DNA of 64,000 nt from contig DCIM01000049.1 of NCBI GenBank assembly GCA_002316005.1, positions 1-64,000 on the forward strand, in the 5' to 3' direction. Positions 53,175 to 61,500 of the stretch are shown piece after piece. Numbering within the stretch: position 1 is the first letter of the stretch; every line of letters begins with the position of its first letter. The position numbers and the translations under genes were made by a program. Under the pieces are notes generated by a model, which was given only the letters and a program-made list of their open reading frames with translations, made no database searches and was not told where the DNA came from. This DNA is from Prevotellaceae bacterium UBA1726. GTDB lineage: Bacteria; Bacteroidota; Bacteroidia; Bacteroidales; Bacteroidaceae.

Positions 53175-54821
53175 TTACTGAGCAGGAACTTCAAACTTAT
53201 TACCTGTTGATGTGGAGAGGCGCTTAGCTGTGCGCTCTGGATAACCAGGACGCTTAACGGTAGCACCAAGACCATACTTCGAACGCTCGAACTTTCCGTC
53301 CTTCTCTGGTTTCTCTGCCATATCGTTGAATTTCACGATAAGTCTGTAAGCCAGTTCTTTCCAAGTGCCAAGCATCTGCTCACCAAGGCTATTGCTATAG
53401 TTGGTGAGGTAATCAACGGCTTCAGCCTCACTATTCGAATAGCGCTTCATTGCCTCTTCCTCAACAGAAGCCTGACGCTCAGCATACTGGTTCTCCAATC
53501 TGTCGCGTACCTCTTTCAATGTTGGGAACATCTGCGAGTAGCGTGGATAAACCATGTTGCTCACCCAGTTGCAAACCCAGAAAGCACTTCCCTCAGAGAA
53601 TGTGATGTCGTCAGCCTTTGGATCGTTGAAACATGCTGGAGGCATCTTGTTTCCGCAATAAACAGGAACAAAAGCAATCATGTTAGCATCGTCATTACCA
53701 AACCAGATGATACCGCCAATCTGACGAGGCAACCATGCGCGGAGCTGCGAAACAAAAGTGAAGGCACTCTGCTGAGTAGAAACAGGACGCTCGTTGAAAT
53801 ACTTCTTGCCGTCAACGCTGAACGAGAGTGGTGTTGGACGATAAGGCATCTGCCATATACCCTCACCCATGTCATCGTCAAGGGCAAAAGGAGTTCCCTC
53901 GTAGTGGTCGCGCATACAGTTCTGCACATCACGAACACTAACCTTTCTGCTTGGGATAATCCAGAGTGGCATCTCCTCACATTGCTCAAGTGGTTTGATA
54001 CCAGCAGCATAGTCAACATAAGGAGTCATGTCTGTCCAATAGTTGAACAATGCCCATACACGAGCATCGCAATAACGGCGACCACCGAAGTCTGGTGCTG
54101 CATAGGCATCGCGGAAACTGAAGTCTGCATCCTTGCCCGAGAACCATCCCATCTTGCGAGCATAGGTGATACACTCCTTCGAGAACATCACATTCTGCTT
54201 GTCCTTCTGGTCGAATGTGCGGATACGGCTCTGGTTGGCATGAGCACATACAGCATCATCAGGGATACGAACAGCCACCCAAACAACCTTCTTTGAACCT
54301 GCACCCTGGCCCATCATCTCCATAATCCACGCCTCGTTAGGGTCGCAGATGGTGAATGTCTCACCCTCGGAGTTATAGCCATAAGTCTCGGCAAGTGTGG
54401 TCATCACATTTATAGCCTCGCGAGCAGTCTTCGAACGCTGGAGGGCCACATAGATGAGTGAACCATAGTCCATTATACCTGTTGAATCGGCCATCTCCTC
54501 ACGACCACCAAATGTTGTCTCGGCAATCGAAACCTGATATTCGTTGATGTTTCCGAGTACATTGTAAGTCTCAGGTGCCTCTGGAATCTCGCCCCAATAG
54601 CGGTTAGTGTCCCAGTCGAAAATCTTACGCATCTCACCCTTTGCGTGCTTGGCAGCTGGGTAATGAGCCATTTTCATGTAAGCACCATAGGAATCAGCAC
54701 TATAAGAACACATCACCGAACCATCGGCACTTGCGTTCTTGCCGACGATGAAGTTAGTGCAACATAGGCCTTGGAGGGTTGTTAGAGACAACACGAGACC
54801 TAAGAGAATCAGTTTTTTCAT
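53175..54821 (-). CDS. C69-family dipeptidase, secreted
   Basis: A 548-residue Ntn-hydrolase peptidase. The signal peptide (LILLGLVLSLTTLQGLC) is followed by CTNFIVGKNASADGS, whose first Cys (Cys21) becomes the N-terminal nucleophile after processing. GDP-type motifs include SIAETTFGGREEM and ETFTICDPNEAWIMEMMGQ. Family members cleave dipeptides; the substrate here is unknown. The first 68 bp overlap, in another frame, with the end of the DUF4296 gene. Confidence 0.92.
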   Translation of the reverse strand: MKKLILLGLVLSLTTLQGLCCTNFIVGKNASADGSVMCSYSADSYGAYMKMAHYPAAKHAKGEMRKIFDWDTNRYWGEIPEAPETYNVLGNINEYQVSIAETTFGGREEMADSTGIMDYGSLIYVALQRSKTAREAINVMTTLAETYGYNSEGETFTICDPNEAWIMEMMGQGAGSKKVVWVAVRIPDDAVCAHANQSRIRTFDQKDKQNVMFSKECITYARKMGWFSGKDADFSFRDAYAAPDFGGRRYCDARVWALFNYWTDMTPYVDYAAGIKPLEQCEEMPLWIIPSRKVSVRDVQNCMRDHYEGTPFALDDDMGEGIWQMPYRPTPLSFSVDGKKYFNERPVSTQQSAFTFVSQLRAWLPRQIGGIIWFGNDDANMIAFVPVYCGNKMPPACFNDPKADDITFSEGSAFWVCNWVSNMVYPRYSQMFPTLKEVRDRLENQYAERQASVEEEAMKRYSNSEAEAVDYLTNYSNSLGEQMLGTWKELAYRLIVKFNDMAEKPEKDGKFERSKYGLGATVKRPGYPERTAKRLSTSTGNKFEVPAQ

Positions 54822-55647
54822 TATTATTGTTTTTTGTTGAATCTTGTTTTTCCGTTTCAGGTTCTGGAGTGTGCATCTTCACGAGCGAGATATCTGATAG
54901 AATCATCATCTTCACTGTCGAAGAGTTACGCTCGTTACTGATGTTACTTGGACGATGCATGAAATATCCCTTCAGTTCCTTTATACCTATGCGTGTACGG
55001 TCGTTAATCTCGAGTGTACGCTTCGATGAAGAAGAAATTGAAGAAGTTTGTGTTATCACGCTGTCGTTCAGCAGTTTGGCAGTAAAGACGATATATCCGT
55101 TTCGCGAACCTTCCTGATAGATGAAATCGGAATTGAACGAAAGGATATATCTGTCGCCGGCCTTGAATGTAGAGTCGGCCTTGAAAGCAAAACGCATGGT
55201 GTTGTAAGGCACCTCTGTGGTGAATACTCGCGTCTTTTCAAGGTTCCAGATATTGGCTGTGTCGGCAGTAGCATCGGTTGACAGTTCACCCGGTGTACCA
55301 TCGATACCCTGCAGACGAGCTTCGTTCTCCATTCTTGCCCCCACTACCCTGTAGATGTTCTGCAGACGGTCGGCATGGCGCACATAATACACCATCGACG
55401 AATCGAAAATGGCGCGGTCGATGCCATGCTTGTTGAATACGGCATTGATGCACTCGGCTTTCTGGATGGAGTCATAACCCATAGTCTGGTTCAGTCCATC
55501 GGCAATATGATAGTCGAATAGCACATCTTCCATCTTACCTTCCGACATGACGAGGTCGCTTGGTCGGTCACCACACGAACCAAGTACTGCTGCCATCAGC
55601 ATAAAACCAAACAGCAAAAGAACATTATGTCTTTTAATACTATGCAT
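54754..55647 (-). CDS. DUF4296 family lipoprotein
   Basis: A 297-residue protein with a lipoprotein signal (LLLFGFMLMAAVLGSCGD) and an N-terminal DUF4296 domain (MSEGKMEDVLFDYHIADGLNQ, YYVRHADRLQNIYRVVGARM). The second half is a beta-rich region. The last 35 residues are polar and low-complexity (DSTKNNNNEKTDS) and are encoded partly across the start of the C69 peptidase gene. The start overlaps the lspA end by 8 bp. Confidence 0.88.
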   Translation of the reverse strand: MHSIKRHNVLLLFGFMLMAAVLGSCGDRPSDLVMSEGKMEDVLFDYHIADGLNQTMGYDSIQKAECINAVFNKHGIDRAIFDSSMVYYVRHADRLQNIYRVVGARMENEARLQGIDGTPGELSTDATADTANIWNLEKTRVFTTEVPYNTMRFAFKADSTFKAGDRYILSFNSDFIYQEGSRNGYIVFTAKLLNDSVITQTSSISSSSKRTLEINDRTRIGIKELKGYFMHRPSNISNERNSSTVKMMILSDISLVKMHTPEPETEKQDSTKNNNNEKTDSLRSRVVSNNPPRPMLH

Positions 55648-56353
55648 CCTTATTTACATTAGCGTATTCTGCTCCCTCGCCTTCAGGAGAGGGTTGGGGT
55701 GAGGCTTCATTCTTAGCGAATCGGGTACCTTCGAAGAAAATTTCCGAAAGATGTTCCAACTGATGGCGGTAGAAGAGTATTAATGCCACCACACCTACGC
55801 TGATACAAGAATCGGCGAAGTTGAACACAGGCGAGAAGAAGATGAACTCATGTCCGCCCCACATTGGAACCCAGTCAGGCCATGTTGTGACGATGAGTGG
55901 GAAGTAGAACATGTCCACCACCTTTCCTTGCAGTAGAGGAGCATATCCCTGACCGAAAGGCACGAACTCGGAGATTGTGTAAGGCGACGACACGGTGAAT
56001 ATCTGACCATAGAAGAGGCAGTCGAAGATATTACCTGCGGCACCAGCCAAAATCATTGCCAGACATACGACATAACCCACCTTACAAGGGCGCTTCACCA
56101 CCTTATATATATAATAGCCGATGGCAGAGCATGCCACGATGCGGAAGATGGTGAGCAGAGGTTTGTAGATGAATGCCATGCCATACGCCATGCCGTTGTT
56201 TTCGATGAAGGAGATGAACCACCAGTCGGTGATACGTATTGAATCGCCGAGCATCATGTGGGTCTTCACCCATATCTTTATCACCTGGTCGATGACGATA
56301 AGCAGGAGGATGAGGAGCGCAGCCCCCCATCCTATCAGTTTATGCTTTTTCAA
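55640..56353 (-). CDS. lspA: signal peptidase II LspA
   Basis: LspA cleaves the signal peptide of prolipoproteins at the inner membrane; a lipoprotein gene (DUF4296) follows directly. The 237 residues have four membrane segments, with the catalytic Asps in AGAAGNIFDCLFY and FNFADSCISVG. The start is TTG 56353, inside the 3' end of ileS (14-bp overlap); no in-frame ATG lies near. The protein exceeds the usual 160-200 residues because its C-terminal tail (NEASPQPSPEGEGA and onward) is encoded by a dispersed intergenic repeat. Confidence 0.94.
   Translation of the reverse strand: MKKHKLIGWGAALLILLLIVIDQVIKIWVKTHMMLGDSIRITDWWFISFIENNGMAYGMAFIYKPLLTIFRIVACSAIGYYIYKVVKRPCKVGYVVCLAMILAGAAGNIFDCLFYGQIFTVSSPYTISEFVPFGQGYAPLLQGKVVDMFYFPLIVTTWPDWVPMWGGHEFIFFSPVFNFADSCISVGVVALILFYRHQLEHLSEIFFEGTRFAKNEASPQPSPEGEGAEYANVNKDA
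55668..55708. repeat. CCCTC..GAGAGGG..GTGAGGCTT repeat inside lspA
   Basis: CTCCCTCGCCTTCAGGAGAG then GGTTGGGGTGAGGCTTCATT. It is the same element class as 7308-7383 but lies in the coding region; translated, it gives the EASPQPSPEGEG tail of LspA. Confidence 0.7.
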
Positions 56354-59300
56354 TCTTAATAATCAGTTTGAATGAATCCAAATCGAGTTCCTCGCCACCT
56401 TCAGCACTGCCTACCGAGAGGTCGGTAGCAAGTACCTGAGCAGCAATATGACTGCCGTAAGCAGCAACGAGTTCCTGAGCCTGTTCGCAGTCGGAGATGA
56501 CAACCTTGATGCGGTCAGATATCTCAAGACCAGAGTTCTTACGCTGTGCCTGGATGTTACGGATAATCTCACGAGCCATACCCTCAAGACGAAGTTCTGG
56601 AGTGATGGTGATGTCGAGTGCAACGGTGAGGGCACCTTCCGAAGTGACGCTCCATCCTGGCATATCCTCTGCCTGAATCTCCACATCCTCACGGGTGAGT
56701 TCGTAGTCCTGACCACATACATTTATTGTGATGACACCAGCTTCGAGGGCAGCAATCTGCTCCTGTGAGAGGGCTGTCACAACGGCAGCAGCATCCTTCA
56801 TCTGCTTACCGAACTTCTTACCCATGACACGGAAGTTTGGCTTCACCTTCTTCTCCACCATGTTGCCTTCAATGAAGTTGATGGTCTTGAGGTTCACCTC
56901 GTCGAGGATGATGTTCTGGAGTGATTCGATGCCTTCCTTTATAGCAGCACTTGTCACAGGGATAGCGATGCACTGGAGTGGCTGACGAACACCAATCTTC
57001 TCCTTCTTACGCAGCGAGAGTGCCATAGAACAAACCTTCTGTACGCGAGCCATGTCGTCCTCGAGCTTTGAGTCGATGAGCGATGCGTTGCTCTCTGGAT
57101 AGTAGTCCACATGGATGCTCTCCTTTGCCTCGCCGAAGGTAAGGTCCTTATAGAGGCGGTCAGAGAAGAATGGAGAGATAGGAGCAATCAACTTAGCCAC
57201 TGTGAGCAGACACTCATAGAGAGTCTGGTAGCAAGCGAGCTTGTCCTGTGAGAGTTCGTTACCCCAGAGGCGCTTCTTTGCAAGACGAACATACCAGTTA
57301 GAGAGTTCATCTACAACGAATGCCTGGATTGCACGACCTGCCTTTGTTGGCTCGTAGTCGTCGAAGGCTTCTGTCACATCCTTTACCAATGTGTTGAGCT
57401 TGCTGATAACCCACTTGTCGAGTACGCTACGCTCACCGTAAGGAACCTGTGCCTGGGTGTTGTCCCAACCATCGACATTGGCGTACATTGCCAAGAGTCC
57501 GTATGTCTGCTGGAGTTTCACGAAGAATGCACTTGTCACTTCCTTCACTCCTTCTGGGTCGAAGGCGAGGTTGTCCCATGGGCTTGAGTTTGTGAGCATA
57601 TACCAGCGAACGGCATCAGTACCATACTGACCGATACAGTCGAATGGGTTGATTACATTACCCAGACGCTTCGACATCTTCACGCCGTTCTTGTCGAGTA
57701 CGAGACCGTTAGAGATTACATTCTTGTAAGCCACAGAGTCGAACACCATTGTAGCGATGGCATGGAGTGTGAAGAACCAACCGCGTGTCTGGTCAACGCC
57801 CTCAGCGATGAAGTCGGCTGGATATGTCTGACGGTTGTCAACGACATCCTTGTTCTCGAATGGATAGTGGAGCTGTGCGTATGGCATGGCACCAGAATCG
57901 AACCATACATCGATGAGGTCGAGTTCGCGTGTCAGTACGGCACCGCTCTTGCTGACGAGTTTGATATAGTCAACATAAGGACGGTGGATATCAATCTTGT
58001 CGTAGTTCTCCTTGCTCATGTCGCCAGGAACGAAGCCCTTCTCCTTGAGGATGTTCTTCTCCATGACGCCAGCCTCTACTGCCTTCTCAATCTCGTGGTA
58101 GAGTTCCTCTACACTACCGATGCAGATTTCTTCCTTTGTGTCGCGGTTACGCCAGATTGGAAGTGGTGTACCCCAGTAGCGTGAACGAGAGAGGTTCCAG
58201 TCGTTCAGGTTTTCGAGCCACTTGCCGAAACGGCCTGTACCTGTCGATTCTGGCTTCCACTTGATGGTCTGGTTGAGTTCGAACATACGGTCCTTCTTTG
58301 CTGTCGAGCGGATGAACCATGAGTCGAGTGGATAATAAAGCACAGGTTTGTCTGTACGCCAGCAGTGTGGATAGTTGTGTACATGCTTCTCGATGCGGAA
58401 GGCACTACCCTCCTCCTTCATCTCAAGACAGAGGATTACATTGAGGTCCATATCCTTTGTGGCAGCCTTCTCATCGTACTTGCCACCGACATTATACTTA
58501 GGGTCGTATGCGTTCTTCACATACTGACCAGCGTGCTTCCAGTATGACTCGTTGACGCAGATTTCCACGAACTCTGGATCCATGTTCTCCTCAACGAAGT
58601 ACTTTCCTGTGAAGTCGACCATTGGACGGGTGTCGCCCTTCTTGTCGATAACATAGAGCGATGGTATGCCGGCATCCTTTGCCACCTTGGCGTCGTCGGC
58701 ACCGAATGTTGGTGCGATGTGAACGATACCGGTACCGTCTTCTGTTGTCACATAGTCGCCAGGGATTACGCGGAAGGCATCAAACTGCTTCTCAACAACC
58801 TTGTCGTCCTCAAGTGCGCATGGCTTAATCCATGGCATGAGCTGCTTGTAGTGAGTGCCAACGAGGTCGGCACCCTTACCACGCCAGAGAACTTCAATCT
58901 CCTCGCCTTCTTCTGCCTTGAAGTATGCCGAGAGGCGGCTCTCTGCGATTACATATACTGCCTCCTGCTCTGAGTATGGGTTCTTGCCCTTGATAGCGAC
59001 ATAGTCGATTTTTGGGCCCACACAGAGTGCTGTGTTCGAAGGCAATGTCCATGGTGTTGTTGTCCATGCGAGGATATATACAGGACCTTGCTCGAGCAGA
59101 CTTGCAAGAGCGTGGCTCTCTGTAACCTTGAACTGTGCTGTTACGGTTGTGTCCTTCACGTCACGGTAGCAACCAGGCTGGTTCAACTCGTGCGACGAAA
59201 GACCGGTACCTGCTGCTGGTGAGTATGGCTGGATGGTGTATCCCTTGTAGAGCAAGCCTTTGTTGTAGAGCTGCTTCAAGAGCCACCAGAGTGTCTCGAT

Positions 59301-59780
59301 ATATTTGTTCTCGTATGTGATGTAAGGGTGCTCGAGATCAACCCAGTAGCCCATCTTCTTCGAGAGGTCGGTCCACTCGTTGGTGTACATCATCACATTC
59401 TCGCGACAAGCCTTGTTGTACTCGTCAACAGAGATCTTCTTACCGATGTCTTCCTTTGTGATACCGAGGTTCTTCTCTACCGACAACTCCACTGGCAGTC
59501 CGTGTGTGTCCCAACCGCCGATACGTGTCTTTGGACTTACCTGGAAGCCCTTCATTGTCTTGTAGCGCTGGAAGGTGTCCTTCACGGTACGGCCCATCAC
59601 ATGGTGGATACCAGGATGTCCGTTTGCTGAAGGTGGTCCTTCGAAGAATACAAACTGAGGGCAGCCCTCACGCTCAGAGATGCTCTTGTGGAAGATGTCG
59701 TTCTTCTCCCACTCGGCAAGCACATCGTTGTTCACTTCGGTCAGATTAAGACCTTTGTGCTCTGCAAATTTCTTTTCCAT
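56340..59780 (-). CDS. ileS: isoleucyl-tRNA synthetase
   Basis: It charges tRNA-Ile. The class I signatures are the HIGH-region PPSANGHPGIHH (residues 49-60) and KMSKR at residues 701-705. At 1146 residues it is much longer than the E. coli enzyme (938), in keeping with the long form usual in Bacteroidetes. The editing domain (residues about 200-400) and C-terminal tRNA-binding extensions appear intact. A minus-strand -7 box lies at 59851-59858. I see no T-box leader. The lspA start lies inside its 3' end. Confidence 0.97.
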   Translation of the reverse strand: MEKKFAEHKGLNLTEVNNDVLAEWEKNDIFHKSISEREGCPQFVFFEGPPSANGHPGIHHVMGRTVKDTFQRYKTMKGFQVSPKTRIGGWDTHGLPVELSVEKNLGITKEDIGKKISVDEYNKACRENVMMYTNEWTDLSKKMGYWVDLEHPYITYENKYIETLWWLLKQLYNKGLLYKGYTIQPYSPAAGTGLSSHELNQPGCYRDVKDTTVTAQFKVTESHALASLLEQGPVYILAWTTTPWTLPSNTALCVGPKIDYVAIKGKNPYSEQEAVYVIAESRLSAYFKAEEGEEIEVLWRGKGADLVGTHYKQLMPWIKPCALEDDKVVEKQFDAFRVIPGDYVTTEDGTGIVHIAPTFGADDAKVAKDAGIPSLYVIDKKGDTRPMVDFTGKYFVEENMDPEFVEICVNESYWKHAGQYVKNAYDPKYNVGGKYDEKAATKDMDLNVILCLEMKEEGSAFRIEKHVHNYPHCWRTDKPVLYYPLDSWFIRSTAKKDRMFELNQTIKWKPESTGTGRFGKWLENLNDWNLSRSRYWGTPLPIWRNRDTKEEICIGSVEELYHEIEKAVEAGVMEKNILKEKGFVPGDMSKENYDKIDIHRPYVDYIKLVSKSGAVLTRELDLIDVWFDSGAMPYAQLHYPFENKDVVDNRQTYPADFIAEGVDQTRGWFFTLHAIATMVFDSVAYKNVISNGLVLDKNGVKMSKRLGNVINPFDCIGQYGTDAVRWYMLTNSSPWDNLAFDPEGVKEVTSAFFVKLQQTYGLLAMYANVDGWDNTQAQVPYGERSVLDKWVISKLNTLVKDVTEAFDDYEPTKAGRAIQAFVVDELSNWYVRLAKKRLWGNELSQDKLACYQTLYECLLTVAKLIAPISPFFSDRLYKDLTFGEAKESIHVDYYPESNASLIDSKLEDDMARVQKVCSMALSLRKKEKIGVRQPLQCIAIPVTSAAIKEGIESLQNIILDEVNLKTINFIEGNMVEKKVKPNFRVMGKKFGKQMKDAAAVVTALSQEQIAALEAGVITINVCGQDYELTREDVEIQAEDMPGWSVTSEGALTVALDITITPELRLEGMAREIIRNIQAQRKNSGLEISDRIKVVISDCEQAQELVAAYGSHIAAQVLATDLSVGSAEGGEELDLDSFKLIIKIEKA

Positions 59781-59850
59781 TGTGTATATTTTGTTTTTGT
59801 TTATTATCCTTATTCAATACGCATATACGCATATGCGCACATTCAGCCTG

Positions 59851-59858
59851 CAAAATTA
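59851..59858 (-). promoter_or_regulatory. -7 box of ileS
   Basis: Reads TAATTTTG on the minus strand, 70 bp before the ileS ATG. Confidence 0.5.
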
Positions 59859-60040
59859 CTAAAAATCCCGCAGATAACCAAAAATACAACGATTTATTTT
59901 AGACAGAATGAACAGATAATAATTATTTATCAACGAATTACACAAATTACACGAATTTTTTTTAAACATTAATTCTTCGCTCATTTTTTATTATTCATAG
60001 GTGCTCAGGCGGCAAAGCCGGAGTCCCATTAATTGACCAT

Positions 60041-60082
60041 TCGCTCGGCTATGCCGCTTTCATAACGAAGTGGAGAAAGAAT
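60041..60082. repeat. CGCTCGGCTATGCCG repeat, copy 3
   Basis: TCGCTCGGCTATGCCGCTTT followed by CATAACGAAGTGGAGAAAGA; almost the same as 61204-61244, so two direct copies flank the DUF2059 gene. Confidence 0.7.
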
Positions 60083-60171
60083 TTTTCATTAATTATTATT
60101 TGCATTTCACTCCCCTTGCCCCGCAGAAAAATCGGAGGGGAAAGGGGTTGGGGGAAAGGGGCTACATAAAA

Positions 60172-60197
60172 GGCATACCACCTTTCGATAGTATGCC
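60172..60197 (-). terminator. terminator of DUF2059 gene
   Basis: GGCATAC and GTATGCC form a 7-bp stem; read on the minus strand it is followed by TTTTATG. It lies 27 bp after the stop codon. Confidence 0.6.
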
Positions 60198-60224
60198 GAT
60201 ATCTTTAAGAGGAAGTTTGCTTCC

Positions 60225-61091
60225 TTACATTCCTGGAATCATTTTCTTGAACACCTCGGTCATTTTTGGCACGAGCAGGTCGAGGGTCTTGTCTGTTATC
60301 TCACCCATATTGTCGAGCATAGCCTCGTTGGCACGCTTGTAAGCAGGATAGAACGACTGCTTCTCGATTTCACAGAGTTGGTTGAGCTCCTCCAACGACA
60401 CATTCTGGATGAACGAGTTGCGGATAATGGTAAGCATGTTGTTCTCCATGAACTCACCAACTTTCTTCATTGGTTCCTCAATCTGAGCCATTGCTGCATC
60501 CAACTGTTCTACCATATTGTTGTCTTCGCCCATGCCGGCGAACACCTTCTTCAGAATCTTCATTGAACCCTTTGCAGCATCAATAACCGAGTTGCCACTA
60601 CCCTTTGCCACCTTTTCCATCGAATTAATCTTTGCGAGTCGGTTGAAAGCCTCTTCGTATTCCTTTGAACACTCGAGCGGTTCGATTTTGCTTGCCTCGC
60701 CGCCCATCATAAGCGACTGCATCACAGGGCCCAACACCTGTTCCATGTCCTCGCCGTTGGCTTGCATATTACTTGTCATCTTCTTCACTATTTCGATTTT
60801 CTCAGGAGCAGTAAGATATTCCACCATCTGCTTCATCTCCTCGACGGTGCAGTTCGCGCGATAGTAAGGTGCCATGATTTCTGCCACATCGGTAAGCATG
60901 CCGCTCTCCATGTACTCTGTAAGGTCGGGTGCCATCTGCTGCAACTGGCCCAACTGCTGTGTAGAAGAATTGTTGCCGGCAATAACGCCTTCACGCAACA
61001 TCTTCTCAATAATTGTTGTGTACTCATCAGCCTTCATTCCCTGTGCAAACATACCGACGAAGACTGTAATCAAAAGGATAATCTTTTTCAT
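60225..61091 (-). CDS. exported DUF2059 protein
   Basis: A 288-residue protein with a signal peptide (MKKIILLITVFVGMFAQG) and two DUF2059-like helical segments: one near residues 70-110 (MAPYYRANCTVEEMKQMVEYLTAPEKIEIVKKM) and a weaker one near 215-250 (SFIQNVSLEELNQLCEIEKQ). ATG 61091 is chosen because it begins the signal peptide; the frame extends to 61181 without support. The function of DUF2059 is not established. Confidence 0.85.
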   Translation of the reverse strand: MKKIILLITVFVGMFAQGMKADEYTTIIEKMLREGVIAGNNSSTQQLGQLQQMAPDLTEYMESGMLTDVAEIMAPYYRANCTVEEMKQMVEYLTAPEKIEIVKKMTSNMQANGEDMEQVLGPVMQSLMMGGEASKIEPLECSKEYEEAFNRLAKINSMEKVAKGSGNSVIDAAKGSMKILKKVFAGMGEDNNMVEQLDAAMAQIEEPMKKVGEFMENNMLTIIRNSFIQNVSLEELNQLCEIEKQSFYPAYKRANEAMLDNMGEITDKTLDLLVPKMTEVFKKMIPGM

Positions 61092-61420
61092 AATCATGCA
61101 AATTAGGTTTTTAATAATTTTCCGCGAACAAAGATAGAATAAATATTCCAAACCACCAAAAGATAATTTCTTTTTAAACATTAATTATCATGTAATTAAC
61201 CATTCGCTCGGCATGCCGCTTTCATAACGAAGTGGAGAAAGAATTATTCATTAATTATTTTTCAGGATATTCCGGATATTCAGGATTATAATTGTTTTTG
61301 GTTGTTTTCTGTTGTTTAGCCCTTTAGGGCGACCCATAAATAATTCTGTTAATTCTGGACTCGGCTATGCCGCTTTCCTTAGAAAGAAATTCTTGTTGAA
61401 ATAAAAACAAAAAAATAATT

Positions 61421-61459
61421 CGTGAAATTCGCGTAATTCGTTGATAAAAACAAAAAAAT
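61421..61459 (+). repeat. AATTCGTG leader repeat before beta-helix gene
   Basis: AATTCGTGAAATTCGCGTAA then TTCGTTGATAAAAACAAAAAA, ending 5 bp before the -7 box. Same orientation relative to its gene as the copies before 6703, 7161 and 63633. Confidence 0.65.
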
Positions 61460-61464
61460 ATCAT

Positions 61465-61472
61465 TACCTTTG
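61465..61472 (+). promoter_or_regulatory. -7 box of beta-helix gene
   Basis: TACCTTTG, 28 bp before the ATG at 61501. Confidence 0.6.
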
Positions 61473-61500
61473 CCGTTGAAAACCAAAAATCATCGTTCGC

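Larger units (their letters stand above)
59781..60224. other. spacer with three dispersed repeats
   Basis: From the ileS side it holds the ileS -7 box (59851-59858), an AATTCGTG leader repeat (59930-59961, in ileS sense), a CGCTCGGCTATGCCG repeat (60041-60082), a G/C-rich hairpin repeat (60111-60163) and the terminator of the DUF2059 gene (60172-60197). I see no gene. Confidence 0.7.
61092..61500. other. spacer with dispersed repeats and promoter
   Basis: It holds CGCTCGGCTATGCCG repeats (61204-61244 and the short form 61361-61390), a GGATATTC-type short repeat (61263-61290), an AATTCGTG leader repeat (61421-61459) and the -7 box at 61465-61472. No gene. Confidence 0.7.
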
